Positions 35,920-48,308 of a stretch of 64,000 nt of DNA are shown in pieces. Position 1 is the stretch's first letter. Each line of letters opens with the position of its first letter. Source of the stretch: Adiantum capillus-veneris (taxonomy: Eukaryota; Streptophyta; Polypodiopsida; Polypodiales; Pteridaceae); NCBI GenBank assembly GCA_014529385.2, contig CM043964.1:136964529-137028528 (forward strand). Direction: 5' to 3'. A model generated the notes under the pieces. It did no database searches, had not been told where the DNA came from, and saw nothing but the letters and a program-made list of their open reading frames with translations. Both the position numbers and the translations under genes were made by a program.

Positions 35920-37217
35920 TCAAGTCCTTGCAAGTGGCTCAAATACAACTCTTTTTGGGGGAAGGCATGTGATGCAAGAGGTTGAAATCTCCATCCTTGT
36001 GCTCACCACAATTTCATCCACTTTGAATCTATACTCGGGAGATGTTTCATCAAGAAACTCAAGAGATTCTCTAACATCATTTAGTTTCCAATTTGTTGTT
36101 ACTACCAGGCTTCTATACTCGGTGTGTGGATGTACTGTGACCTTTAGTTCACCTTTACTACCAGGCTTCTATACTCGGTGTGTGGATGTACTGTGACCTT
36201 TAGTTCAAACTCTGGACAATTTTCCTCAGAGTCGAGAGGAACCCAGCTACCTAATTTACTTCTCCATCTCCTATAGTCGTAGCCGAGAACTAATGATTGA
36301 CGACATAGTTGATATGAGATAGACATAGAATTTGGGCTTACTCTACAGCTAATATTGTCACCAATATGGAAAGTTTCTTTGGTGCTCCATCCGTCTCCAA
36401 GAACATTATCAAGTTCAGTCATAGAAAGTCTTCTATTAAGCCACATCGTCTTTGTCCTCTGCAAATCCATTGTTTTGAAACATGCCACAAAGACATGTAT
36501 AGGCAAGAACCATTGAACTTTAATCCTTCTTGATATCCTGCCCGGAGACATAGCTTTAAGGATGTCTTCTTTGATCTTGGATTTGAAGCTTGATATAGTA
36601 CATGCATCAGGAGCTTCCCAATCAAGTGAACTTATGGTGGGAACGGGTAACTGATGTAGTTCTCCATATGCACCTTCTCGTGATGGAACTTTGTATTCTG
36701 CAAAATAGACAAACAAATCCATTGTTTTGTAAAAGGAAGGTGGCTTGTCAGCATACATAACATCTGCAATCCCTTTATGCATTGCTTTGAACGTCTCACT
36801 CAGACTCTCCACAGGCTGCCATTCCACAGCTGTTGAAGGAAATATATCTGGAATGGAATCAAAAAATGAGAAAAACAATGGGATAATGAAAAAAATTCAC
36901 TGTATCAAATAGTTTTTTTTTGTACTTACAGTAAGAATGCAGTGTGGGATGTTCTTCCCAGTCTAACACCATATCCTTGGCCATGTACACATGTTGAACC
37001 TTAGCTAGCCAGCCATTGTCGGTCACTTTGAAAGCAAGAACACGACCTTTCCAATGGTTTTTTACTTTATCGCTCTGTGTACACCTTTGCATGAAGGAAG
37101 CATTGTTACCCAGTCATTCACACAAAAAGATATGGACTTCCATAGACCATCCTCTCTAACGTTATGAAAGTCACAAGAAGCTATGTTATCTGAAGGGCGA
37201 CGTGCAAAAGACGCCAT
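35920..37217 (-). pseudogene. two-exon gene of unknown function, convergent to H3-C48 gene
   Basis: Exon 1 is 37217-36930 (MASFARRPSDNIASC...), with a 1-nt frameshift near 37090. An 82-nt GT-AG intron (36929-36848) keeps frame into exon 2, 36847-35920. Exon 1 continues as KNHWKGRVLAFKVTDNGW and AKVQHVYMAKDMVL, a beta-rich module loosely like chromatin reader domains, but I cannot assign one. Exon 2 has aromatic-rich segments (MDLFVYFAEYKVPSREGAYG, QWFLPIHVFVACFKTMDLQ) and no known motif. A 56-bp tandem duplication at 36099-36207 shifts the frame; without it the frame reaches TGA at 35920-35922. The gene ends 212 bp from the H3-C48 stop, tail to tail, and shares its short-intron style. Confidence 0.5.
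36099..36207 (-). repeat. 56-bp tandem duplication disrupting exon 2
   Basis: 'actaccaggcttctatactc' occurs at 36101 and again at 36157. The duplicated unit is 56 bp, not a multiple of three. Confidence 0.95.
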
Positions 37218-37826
37218 GGAAACTCAGAGATTAGAGAAGAAAGAAAGTATAGACGGAAACTAGAGAAACTAAAACCTCTCACAAACTAGAGAGCGAGAAA
37301 GGTATACGTTTGAAAAAAGTAGGTGATTTGTCATTAATGCTCTTGTTTTGAGAGCCTTCTGACATAGATTTTGTATCTTTTGACAACGCTTTTGTGAAAT
37401 ATAAAATAGAATAAAAGACGAGACTTCATTGCTTTGAGCGGCAAATTTAATGAGCTCTCTCGTCGAAAGCACCTAAATATAGCAGTTTCAGCCTTGTGAT
37501 CAAGACATTTAGCGGTTCTCCGTCAAAATAGGACCACCAAAACCCACAATAGAGGAGACAAGAGTGCCATACTTTTGTATACGTGTCACATAACTATTGG
37601 ACTATTCCTTAATACTTAGATTAACAAACAGCCCTTTTTGAGTCGTTTTTGGCCCTAATGCATATGCAAGAGTAGAATCTCCGTGCTTATGGAATGACCT
37701 CTAGAGAACGCACTATAGGCTCACTATCTCTCTCTATCACCATAGTCGCCATCTTCTCGAAGCAAAGGTTTCTGTAAATATCGCATTGATTAAGTTTTCC
37801 CCACATCTCAAGGGGTTTTCATCACC

Positions 37827-37883
<57 letters not shown>

Positions 37884-38037
37884 TTGTAGTGTTTGTGCTA
37901 TTTCAAATCACCGTTGTTCGTGTCCTAGCGGGTCAAAGCAAGGTGGTGCCCCCTGTTCACTTCATGTGTCCAGCTCGGCGTGCACGGTCCTGGCATTTGA
38001 GTCCATCAAGGTCCAGTCGTGCTTTGCGCACATCATT
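37218..38037 (+). other. intergenic sequence and possible 5' LTR remnant of gypsy G
   Basis: Contains (CT)n at 37829-37880. The last part may be the 5' LTR of element G because a primer-binding-site-like sequence follows, but the only other LTR piece of G (52483-52651) covers a different part, so it cannot be compared. Confidence 0.35.
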
Positions 38038-38055
38038 TGGTGCCCCCACTGAGAA
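38038..38055 (+). other. possible primer-binding site of gypsy G
   Basis: TGGTGCCCCCACTGAG starts with TGG and follows a CA, with the general form of a plant gypsy primer site. The tRNA is not identified. Confidence 0.35.
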
Positions 38056-38110
38056 GGGCTTCTCAAAAAACTCCAGTTTACAATGCTGAAGACAACGCAC
38101 ATCATCGACC

Positions 38111-39028
38111 ATGGATGACATTCGGCTGCAAGAATTCTCCAATTGGAGAACAGAGGAGGAGGAGATTGAAGAAACACTAACTGCCTTCATTGAAATACTA
38201 CTGCCAAGGATGTCCGCTCAAGCCAAAGGAAAGGAAGGGCTAGGCCAGTCCTAAAACACATGACCCCAAAGGAAGAAAAACCTAGCCATACAAGTGCTTC
38301 AAGTTTGAGAAGCAGAGTCGTGCCTAGTTTGCCAAAAAGAAGGTCATCTGAGGCGAAGCAGCGGAAGGTCGCCTATCGATTCGCATGGTGCATGCGAGTG
38401 CTGCCATTCCACTTTGACAACCCCGAAGTAGAAGTGGCAAGAAGGTTTCCATGCTCAAAGGAGGAGTGTTTTGGCTACTGTCCTCGTTGCTTTGGAGGGC
38501 GGATAGAGGGTCTTCCTCCTCTCCCCGTGCAGCTCATCCTGAAGAAACTGTCCACCACGGGTGAGACCCAGTGGGTTGGAGACGAGTTACAACTAAATAG
38601 AGTGAAGTTCATGGAACGGGCCGACTACGATAATTACTTGCAGCTATTGCTAGCTAAAAGGCTAGGAGTAGTCAAACACGTCGCCATCACTTCATACGTG
38701 TTGAGCGACGAAGGGAAAGTGGAGCCTATGAAGGACAATGATCTCTTGTGGATGTGCCGACTTGTCAACACTGGCATGGTATGAGTGTAAGTAAGTGCTC
38801 TACACTCTGTGCATCATGGATAACGGACCAACCGCCTTTCCGTTTAGGTTTCTGCAACACATGCATGTGAATATTTATGTGGATAGAAAAACCTTCTATC
38901 AACAGAAGATTGTGTATTTGTTTGGTGATGCGGTGCTAGGACAAATCCTTAGCTCCCCAAAACCTATTATTCTCCCCGTGTTGGATTACCACCACTCTTT
39001 CAATGTTTCCATTTTTATCCTGTTTTAA
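38111..39028 (+). pseudogene. extra ORF upstream of gag in gypsy G
   Basis: Possible start MDDIRLQEFSNW at 38111, a frameshift, then a long frame 38260-38784 (RVLPFHFDNPEVEVARRFPC..., CPRCFGG) and a third piece 38795-39028 (GPTAFPFRFLQHMHVNIYV). Tat/Ogre elements carry a 5' ORF of unknown function here, and this fits by position only. No recognised domain. Confidence 0.45.
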
Positions 39029-39113
39029 ATCTATCCACCCAACCCTGTAAGAAAACCGCTATGAGCCGCTGAGTCATTTGTGTTTGTAATTTCTTGCTCA
39101 TTGAGTTACTACC

Positions 39114-40080
39114 ATGGCAAGTGTCTCTTTTCCCACATTCAGTGGAAAAAAGGGAGAAGACATCACCACCAAATTTTTTGGATGACTTTGACATCGCTTG
39201 TGTGGTTTCCAACAAGGATGATGATGCCTCACAACTAAGAATTTTTCCTCTACTAATGAAAGTAGAGGCCAAGTCTTGGTACAATGCTTTGCCCCAAGAT
39301 ACGAAGAATGCATGGGACGTACTACATGATGCCTTTGTGAAGAGGTTTGGTGGAGGCACAACCTCAAAAAGGTTATGGCAGCTGCTGACAAAGTTAAAGC
39401 AGGGAAGTATGCTAGAGTATGCCACTTATGAATCCAAGTTTGTGGATTTGTGATTGCGATGGGTTGCCTCACTGGAGGAAGGTAAAGGAGCATCTAATTT
39501 CTTGAAGAAGGACCATTTCATTGTTGGCCTGTGGTCGCCCCTTAAAGAGAAGGTGAAGGGGAGATTCCCTGCAACGTATAAGTTGGCAGTGGAAGTAGCC
39601 GCCTTAAAGACAAGAAGCTGCGCATGCAACCAAGAATCAAAGAGTCAGAGGAATCAAGCTCAGTCTGACTAACCCTAGTGACTGAAGCAGCCGCATAGAG
39701 AACCCAACCACAAGAGGCATCAAAAGAGCAGCAAGACCTGTTGAGTCGCATCACTACCCAGCTTGAAAGTTTATCCGTGCATCTGGTGCAGCAAGGGCAT
39801 GCACCTGTCAGAAATCCAGAGCAAGGGAGAGGACAACGAAGGCTAAACCAAGAATATCACTTCTACAATTTCGGGGAGGATGGCCATGGCATGTATTACT
39901 GTCCACATCCAAGAAGGCAGAAGTTCAATAGAGGAGGAAGACAGAATCAGATCTCCCCACCAAGGGCAAGGCCACCACCACCAGGGCCGATTCCACCGGT
40001 CTAAATCCTTCAATCACATGTACAACCACCACCACCACAACCTCTTATTCCACCGCTACCTACACCACCTCCTGGAAACC
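39114..40080 (+). pseudogene. gag of gypsy G
   Basis: Start MASVSFPTFSGKKGED at 39114, a frameshift near 39175, then the Retrotrans_gag domain (FLDDFDIACVV, AKSWYNALP, FVKRFGG, MLEYATYESKF) to a TGA at 39451-39453, continuing in frame (ASLEEGKGASNFLKKDHF). Near 39860-39910 a zinc-knuckle remnant FYNFGEDGHGMYYCPH has lost its first two Cys to Phe. Non-functional. Confidence 0.75.
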
Positions 40081-40327
40081 AAGCAATGAGTGTCATTAAC
40101 CTGGAAGCTAAATGGAAGGCAAAGGTAGAAGAACTTGCCCGAGAGAAGAACAAAGGAAAAGGAAAGGTAGAAGAAGTGAATGCCATGGGAGTGAAGCGTG
40201 CCAGGCACGAAGAAGCCTCTCAAAGGGAGGAGAAGATGAAAGGAAAGGGCGAGTCTAGCAAGCAGGCATCTAAGCCTCGATGAAAGATCGACATTGTGGA
40301 TTTTTCACTGGGTGAGTATGCTAAGCC

Positions 40328-41310
40328 ATATGATCTAGTTCAAGATGTATTAATGCAGGGTCCAAAGATAACCTGGCCCCAATTACTCCATCTTGCACCA
40401 AGGATGAGGAGACAATGTACAAAGATGGTAAGTACAAGAAAATCAAGACCAAGGATAGCTAGGGCTATCTCTGGGAGGAATCTTGACGACATCCTACCAA
40501 TCATGGATGCCCACATCAAGGGGCAACATATCTCAAAAGTCTATATAGATGGTGGCGCACAGATATGCATCATGAGTGAGAAAATAATGCACCATCTAGA
40601 CCTAGAGGTAAGTAGGCCGGCACCCTGCCGAGCTAAAATGGAACATAACGTCAGAGTGAAGTGCGTAGGCATTGTGAATGTAGTCAAAGTGAAGGCATTC
40701 AACACAAAAATGGAGGTAGACATTTTTGTCATGCCACACAAAAGGGAGGGCTACCCTATCATTCCGGTACTCCAGTCTTGCTTAGCCTCCATAGCCATGA
40801 GTTAGTGTCTTCCAAGAATGATATGATCTAGTTTAGGATGTATTAATGCATTGGACAAAGATAACCTGGCCCCAATTACTCCATCTTGCACCAAGGATGA
40901 GGAGACAATGGACGAAGATGATAAGTACAAGAAAATCAAGACCAAGGATAGATGGGGCTATCTCTGGGAGGAATCTTGGCGACATCCTACCAATCATGGA
41001 TGCCCACATCAAGGGACAACGTATCTCAAACGTCTACATAGATGGTTGCGCACAGATACACGTCATGAGTGAGAAAATGATGCACCATCTAGGCCTAGAG
41101 GTAAGTAGGCTGGCACCCTACCGAGCTAAAATGGAAAATAACGTCAGAGTGAAGTGCGTAGGTATTGTGAATGCAGTCAAAGTGAAGGCATTCAATACAA
41201 AAGTGGAGGTAGACATTTTTGTCATGCCACACAAAGGGGAGGGCTACCCTATCATTCTTGGAAGACCCTAGCTCATGGCTACGGAGGCTAAGCAAGACTG
41301 GAGTACCGGA
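40328..41310 (+). repeat. tandem duplication of protease with inverted 59-bp junction
   Basis: 40328-40763 and 40826-41255 are direct copies. 40764-40822 is the reverse complement of 41251-41310 with few mismatches ('ggtactccagtcttgcttag' and complement). Confidence 0.9.
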
Positions 41311-41475
41311 ATGATTCAAATGAAGGATGCTAAAGGGAAGTCCATATTCTATGACATGAAGACTGGGAAGCAACACAACATGCTCTTGGAGGCATCGGAA
41401 GATGAGCTCACGAGTGACTCTTCGGCCACCTCAGGAGAAGAGACAACAACAACTGAAGAGAGTGATAGTAGTAAT

Positions 41476-41480
41476 GGGGG
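41476..41480 (+). repeat. target-site duplication GGGGG (left) of element N
   Basis: GGGGG directly before the 5' LTR matches GGGGG at 49104-49108 directly after the 3' LTR. Confidence 0.85.
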
Positions 41481-42271
41481 TGTTGACAGGCGAGCGTCAA
41501 CGACATGCATTATGCTTCCATTGGTGTGTACACATATGTGTATGCATATATTTTTTGTATTTACGGGCTCCACAGTGGGTTCCAAGTTGTACATTGATGA
41601 TTAGATGAGCCTAGATACCCGCAGCATGTTATGCATTTTTTGGCCAGCCACCCATTTTTAAAAGCCCTTGTATATAAGTCAATTCACAAGATGTGAAAGG
41701 GCATTCTTAGAGAAGAGAGTGTGAGGGAGTGTGGAGAAGAAGAAGAGGAGTGTCTATGGAGCTTGGATCTTCCACATCATATGTAGTAGTCATTGGGATT
41801 AATGGAAGCTAAGTTCTCTCTACTTTCTCTTGTCTTTCAAGCTTATGTGTGTTAATGGTGTATGATTAGTGTTAATCTTCTCTTCTCTCTCAAGTTTTCC
41901 CTCTTGTTTGAGAATTCTTGCTTCATATGTGTGCTAGATTAGAGTGTGTGTGTACGTGGACTGCATACATTTCTCTCATTAGGCTTCTTTGTGTATGCTT
42001 AATGTGTGATTAGAGTGTGTGTGCTTAAGATTAGAGCAAAGGAATACACCATTGTCTGCATGATTAGAGAGTTAGAGTGTAGATTGAGAGTGTGTGTGCA
42101 TAGATCTTGCTTCATCGGATTTCCCTCTTCTCCTCTCTTGCTTTACCCCTCTTCCTAGATTCCTCATTCCGTCACATTAGGTGCATCCATGCCTCCATGC
42201 ACTATCTGGGTTTCGATCCACCGGATTGATATTATGTCGGTGGGTTGTGTACTGTGCTATGACCACCAACA
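41481..42271 (+). mobile_element. 5' LTR of element N (791 bp)
   Basis: TGTTGAC...CAACA. TATA-like 'tatataag' near 41671. Ends directly at the primer-binding site. Confidence 0.92.
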
Positions 42272-42294
42272 TTGGCGCTGGTGCCGAGGATCGA
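42272..42294 (+). other. primer-binding site (tRNA-Asp type) of element N
   Basis: TTGGCGCTGGTGCCGAGGATCG resembles the plant tRNA-Asp 3'-end complement TGGCGCCGTTGCCGGGGAT with a few differences. Confidence 0.75.
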
Positions 42295-43745
42295 GCGCCT
42301 AAGCTAGAGGATCACCCGTGTGATGGTTTGAGTTTCTAATTTTCATTAGGATTAGGTATTGGTGATGGTGAATGGTTGATTTGTGATGAGATTTTGTTAA
42401 AAAAGTTGTGTGTAATTTTCATGTTTTCTCTTCATTTTCACTAATTGATCACTAATTTACTACTAATCCGCTAACAATTGGAGTGTTTTACATGTTTATG
42501 TGCCTAATTAGAGGCTTGTGCATCACTCTTACGGGTTGAAATTTCATCAATTTTGCATGATTTCAGTGATTAGAAAGTGTGTAATTATGTGTGATTTATG
42601 CTAATTTTGATGTATAATTACTCACTAATCTTGTGTGTTTTTGGTGCTACATATGAATGAATCTCTAATTGGATGTTTTGCCTTCATGATTATGTGTTTG
42701 ATTTGAAGAAAATTGATACTACACATGATGCTTTGTGATTGGTTCTTGTAAGTGGAGATGCGGTGAAGCGGTTGCCTACACATACACGTGTGTTATCGTC
42801 AATTGGAGTGGAGAAATCGACGCGATTCTTGTTGTAATGTGAGTGCATTAACCCACTTTAAAATCTGAAATTAAAGTACAGGTTTGAGGATTGATTAGGT
42901 GCACTTAATCGGTGCAAATCTATGTGCACTAGTGTATGCCAACGTGAGGACAAATGTGTACAAATTGGTGCTTGTTTTTTGACAGTTTTGATGCTAATGT
43001 GTTTGATGCAAAACCATTGATTGATTATGATCATAATTTTGATATGGTTTATGGTTTTTGATTGTCAATTTTGCACCGAACTGCTGTTCAAATTTTGGTA
43101 GAATTGTGTGTGATTAATTGGTGCATTTTAGGCTTAATTGTGCTTGTGTATACACACATAATTTAATTAATTGCAAGTGACAAATTGGACTGTTTATGAT
43201 TGTATTGTGACGTTGGATTAGTGGTAAATGAGTGTATGTATAAAAATTTTCTAATTGAACCACCAATTGCGCTAATTTTTGGGCCAAAAATGGACAAAAA
43301 AGAGGTTAAAACGGGTCTTGATTTGATTGGCAATTGATGTGTTAAACACACACACATACACATACACATACACATACACAAACATACACATCTCTTCATT
43401 TTTCTTACTTTCTCTCTCTCGGATTCACACACACACACGTCTAAGGAAAAAATAAAAAAAAACTTTATTAAAAAAAAAAAAAACATACACACAAAAGCCG
43501 CCCCCCTTTAAATATTCTTTGATTTTCTCTTTGTTTCTTTCACTCACACACACCACACACACATACACACACACACACAAAAGATCCCCCACTTAAATAT
43601 TCTTTGACTTTCTCTCTTTGTCTCTTTCCCTTAATCACTCCTTGATTTTCTCCTTTTGTCTCTTTGCCCTCTTTCACTCACCCACACAAAAGATTTCCAT
43701 TAAACACTCCCTTGATTTTCTCGTTTTGTCTCTTTCTCTCACTCG

Positions 43746-43791
<46 letters not shown>

Positions 43792-44071
43792 CCAAAAAAA
43801 AAAAACCTTAAAAAAAATCGATTTTTTTTCTTTCTTTCTTTGCTTTTCACACATAATCCACACGCATCACACGCCCCACATACTCAACGCACATGTACAC
43901 ACGATTAGACACATTTAGAACAGATACGTTCGAGAGTTAGGTTTTGCCAGATTTTGTCAGATTTAAGTCCGATTGTACACATAAACCTCGATATATTGCA
44001 GATTTTGATTTTAATCTACATTCGACGAGTTGACGAGGTTCAGAGGCCTATCACACGCCGAGAGCGCACAT
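42295..44071 (+). other. leader of element N, with CA repeats
   Basis: Non-coding. (CA)n-like tracts at 43337-43395 and 43751-43788, and duplicated 'cactc.cttgattttctc' phrases between 43500 and 43740. Confidence 0.7.
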
Positions 44072-47005
44072 ATGATGGCCATGACCACTTCGTGCCTTGA
44101 GTACACATTGCTCACACTTGTAGACGAGCACAGAGGCCGGCCCTTTTACACAGACACATATGGACATTTCTTTGTCTAGTGCCGCGCCTCCTTTGGCCCC
44201 ACACAGACCCTCCAGGTGGTGTGAGTCCTTCCCGACAACACACGGGATGGCACATTTAGAGATGACTATCGCGCCATGTATGTGGTCGACCATTTGATTA
44301 GGCTAGAGGAGATAGAGCTAGTACACGCAGATGATTTCCATGAGGCCTTCGACCATCCCATGCAGGTTACATTACAATGGGTAGGTCCTCGAGTGATCTA
44401 TATAGATAGTGCTCAGCACATATATCGATTAGAGTGTCTTACTTCTAGTAGACGCCTATCCACAGATGTTGTGACACTAGTTGGCGAGCCTAAAGACAGA
44501 TGCTACATGAGCACCATAGGCACTGAGCTTTACTTTTTGACTTGTGGATTGCCGTACGATCCTCAACCGACCCAGCACCCTACTTCGAGTAGGAGTGCCT
44601 CACCTCTTTTAGACACAGTGCCACCACCCATATCACTCAGGAAACCACCGCCAGGATTCTCCTCACCTAGACTTGATTTTCCGCCAAGCATTTCGAGCTA
44701 TCACGAGTCTAGAGCGATGTACATGGCGATTACTAGCACTTTGCGTACCACTCAGAGTGAGCCACAGCTAGAGACCCAAAGACTTCGAGACATGTACTTT
44801 AGAGAGTCTCAACCTCGACACCTTGCACCATCTAGAGACCCATGCCAGCCTTTGATGACACAGATTAGAGAGCATACGAGAGATTCTATGATGACCACAT
44901 CACCCCAGTTGAGAGCACCAGAGGTAGGGCCCGGTAGATCACCCATTGTAGATATGAGTGCCCCTAGACCACTGACCCCCACCCTTCAGACACTGTCCGA
45001 GACCAGAGAGACTAGGGATAGCATGAGAGATATAGACGGTCAGATCTTGCATATAGTAGGCCGATCTCCACGAGGGGTTGCATATTATGTTGACACTTAT
45101 GATCACCCCTTTGCGAGGCTAGCCACCCCGCATCGCATGATGTCTACACCTAGGCAGATTGTGAGAGCCTACCCACGGGCCGATAGAGCAGTTTTTATTG
45201 ATGAGCTGGGAGAGCAGTATCTCTTGATTGAGACCCTTGATTCAGATGACAGCCTAGACACACAGACGCATCCTAGGCTAGTGGAGCTTCACAGAGTTCA
45301 ACAGACCGTGACCTATATAGATGAGCTTGGTCGTAGGTACAGACGCCTGACGAGTGGTGGATCCAGAGATCCTTCAGCCCACCTTCTTGCATATTTGATA
45401 GGAGATCCACGTGAGCGAGTTTATAGGGATGTCGATCATGCAGTATATGTTTTGACTATAGGTCTGTCCTACTCCCCTCGACTTAGACATGATGATTTAT
45501 ATTTACCCACGACGACCACGTTAGCTCCACATCTACCGAGAGCTCCGAGTCCTCGAGAGACATCACTAGCGATATCACCTCCTAGGCTTCTTTTGTCACG
45601 TTGTATTCTACCACCTTGGGAGATGCCAGATGAGGATGATAGTGTGCCATGAGAGATAGCTCCAGCACCTAGCCTGCCACAGGTAGAGCCCCTGAGACTA
45701 GAGCCCAGTCAGAGTATTGTTAGGGAGCCTACACCACCTACCACACTTATCCACAAGACTTCCAGCACACAGCGAGAGATCTCACAGATTCATAGAGTGA
45801 GTGACTCTGATGGCTTTGTTTTAGATGAGACCAGTCCACAGATTCTAGCTACCCTTGAGCATCCTTGTTTAGATCTACCGACCTCACAGAGGCCCTTAGA
45901 GATAGCTGTCGAGCTAGATCCATCTACGAGAGTAGATCCCCCTATGAGAGAAGATGCAGAGTCGACATCATCACTATCCCACTCTTTTAGCTTGCATAGC
46001 GGTGTCATAGCCAGTGAGTCACAGAGAGAGCAGCCACCCCATATAGATGTTTCCCTACTGCCTTCTACAAGTGCTGATTCACGATCAGATCACCCGATTG
46101 AGCGGAGACGAGCCACGAGCCGTACTTTTCTAGATCAGGTTCCTAGAGACCACATTACCGACACCACAAAGATAGAGGTTACACCATAGATACATGGACG
46201 TACACGAACTAGAGTGACCTCTACTGACACCCTATGTAGGAATACGATAGCACCTGCTAGACTTGTTTGGAGACCACGTACACAGGTATCTCAGCCATGT
46301 GTAGAGCCTTCTCTAGGCAGAGGCTCTGCGACAATGAGTAGTGCCACTGAGGAGCGACACACGATAGATCAGGCACGTAGCTCTTTACATAGAGCTTCCA
46401 GGACAACCCAACAGGTATTTGTTCCCCGTGACGAGATACATGCTAGATTTTTACCTTGTGATGACACGATCATATTTCTAAAGATCCATATGATCGACGA
46501 CGGACTTTCACATGGTTGGCTCACATCTAGACGGTCACTTGAGGCACATGATTACTTTGAGGGACAAAGACATGTTTGGGTACCTAGGCCACGAGTGGTA
46601 GCACACCCAGTGCATACAAGATCATACCTTAAAGCGAGACCTCCACAAGCCAGATGTCAAGAGATGAGACTACCCCTAGAGAGGTCGGTACCGTCACAGC
46701 AGATAGTATGTCCTAGAGCTAGATGCACACGTAGACACGCTAGGAGAGCTCAAGATGACATCCCTACGAGAGCACGAGCATTGCAGATTTGGCTACCGAA
46801 GAGCCTTCCACAGACTATTCGAGTAGAGGCTGATGCCCCCCCTACGCCCATTCCTTTTGATGTTGAGCAGACTTTACATATGGAGCTAGGTGTTAGCCAA
46901 CCCTTGACTATTAGAGATCGAGCTAAGAGATTGCAGATCATGCTTCATGGTGAGAGCTCTCTCTTGACTCCTAGTTGCACGAGATTTGAGATTTGTACAC
47001 ATTGA
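44072..47005 (+). pseudogene. 977-codon ORF of element N with repeated Y-I-D modules
   Basis: One frame from ATG-ATG at 44072 to TGA at 47003-47005, with in-frame stops at 44177 (TAG), 44222 (TGA), 45650 (TGA) and 46187 (TAG) and no frameshift. The N-terminal 480 residues repeat a module of the form hydrophobic-Y-(I/V)-D-x5-Y-x-L: RPFYTDTYGHFFV, AMYVVDHLIRLEE, RVIYIDSAQHIYRLE, RCYMSTIGTELYFLT, VAYYVDTYDHPFARLA, AVFIDELGEQYLLIE, VTYIDELGRRYRRL, RVYRDVDHAVYVLTIG. P/S/T/R-rich linkers separate them. The C-terminal half is Arg-rich and low in structure. No known family and no retroelement enzyme motif. Confidence 0.6.
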
Positions 47006-48308
47006 TATGTGCACTAGATTTATGTGCATATACCAGAGGCACTTTTTTCCCTTTTGGGTTTTTTCCCTCTGGATATCTAGGTTTTAGACCCTAGCTTAGA
47101 TATTTTATATTATTATTCTGTTACTTTTGTTATTTTATCTTGCTGCTGACATACCTCTTGGAGGTACAGTGCTTTTGTTGATATTTTGATGCAGCACGTA
47201 GACAGACATTAGCTTGCCCATGGAGATTGGACGACCATGTAGACATGATGTATCTCCAGACAAGAGGAGCTTCCATGACATCGACCTCTTCATCAAGCCC
47301 ATGCACATGTGTACTCCTTCTTATGCTATATGGTTTTGTACATTTATATTTGTTGATTGTGGCTTCTTCTTGGTTTGATTAAGTGCATTCAATTATGTTT
47401 TGTTATCTGCCATTAAAGATGTATAAACTTGTCCTTTCTTTAGTTAATTGACTTAGAGTTTAGTTTTATTGATGAGCCTTGAGGTTAGGAGGCCGTGACT
47501 TTAGGTTAACTCATTTGATTGACTACTAGTCCTAGTTGGTAAAATTATTTGAGTGTTTGAAACCTTAGGAGTCTTTTAAGCATAGAGAGGCTTTCTCACC
47601 CAAACAACAAAGAAAAGTAGTGAAAATACAAAGGAAATGGAAGAAAAACAAAAGTGCCACAAGTGTAAAAGCTTAAGCTGGAAGAGAAATCCTGGCTTGA
47701 TTTGGTACTTCACGCATATGTATTGCCTATGGTACTAGAGCCCTAGAGGTTCCCAATGTGGGTGCTTTTCTTTGAGAAGCAAAAAGCCCCGGGTATACAA
47801 ATAAGCACACACGTCAAATGATTTTGCAAAATGTGAAAAATAACAAATGAAAAGCAAGAAAAATGAAATGAGAAAGACTTCCATTGAGCTTCAAGTTAAA
47901 AAAAATCAAGATTTTGTTTCGAGTTGTGAGAGTTAGTTAGCTAATCTATGACAGACATAATTAGGGAATCTTGCATTGGGATAAATTTTACTAACTTAGC
48001 TAGTACTAGAGTAAATGTTTTAACCCTTAATCATAGCTAACTAATTGATAGACTCATTCATAAGCCCAAAACTCTTGATTAATTAATTTTAGCAAGTACA
48101 ATTTATTTTTCCTTAATGGCAATGTAACATTTCATAATTCTTTGCATTTACTCATTACTACATGTGCTTTGCCTTTTCCTTATGCATTATCACCATATCT
48201 TTGAGCTTGCTACCTCATCCACATTTTTCTTTTTGCAGGCACATTCTTTCTCAAGCATCTACCATAACATGGCTTTGTCAGGGACGACAAAGCTTCGGAA
48301 GGAGAGAG
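47006..48308 (+). other. 3' untranslated region of element N
   Basis: No ORF. 47645-47815 matches 3956-4135 in element B. It ends with a purine-rich run (ggaaggagag, about 48298-48307) that could serve as polypurine tract. Confidence 0.65.

Larger units (their letters stand above)
40086..41480 (+). pseudogene. protease region of gypsy G, tandemly duplicated
   Basis: A basic linker (KAKVEELAREKNKGKGKVEE) is followed by a retropepsin-like domain: copy 1 about 40330-40760 with YIDGGAQICIMSEK, copy 2 about 40826-41260 with YIDGCAQIHVMSEK and the ILGRP end. Copy 2 flows into a Ser/Glu-rich linker (41275-41480), where element N is inserted. Between the copies lies a short inverted segment (see findings). 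Confidence 0.8.

Noticed and set aside
36860-37217. BAH or other named chromatin-reader domain in exon 1 of the convergent gene
   Set aside because: Only a loose beta-rich resemblance; no diagnostic residues could be matched by eye.
42190-42300. tRNA gene suggested by tRNA-like words near the LTR end
   Set aside because: The tRNA-like sequence is the primer-binding site, the complement of a tRNA 3' end; no cloverleaf or A/B boxes.
43163-43918. ORFs over the CA-rich leader of element N
   Set aside because: Low-complexity translations of (CA)n and T-rich tracts on both strands.
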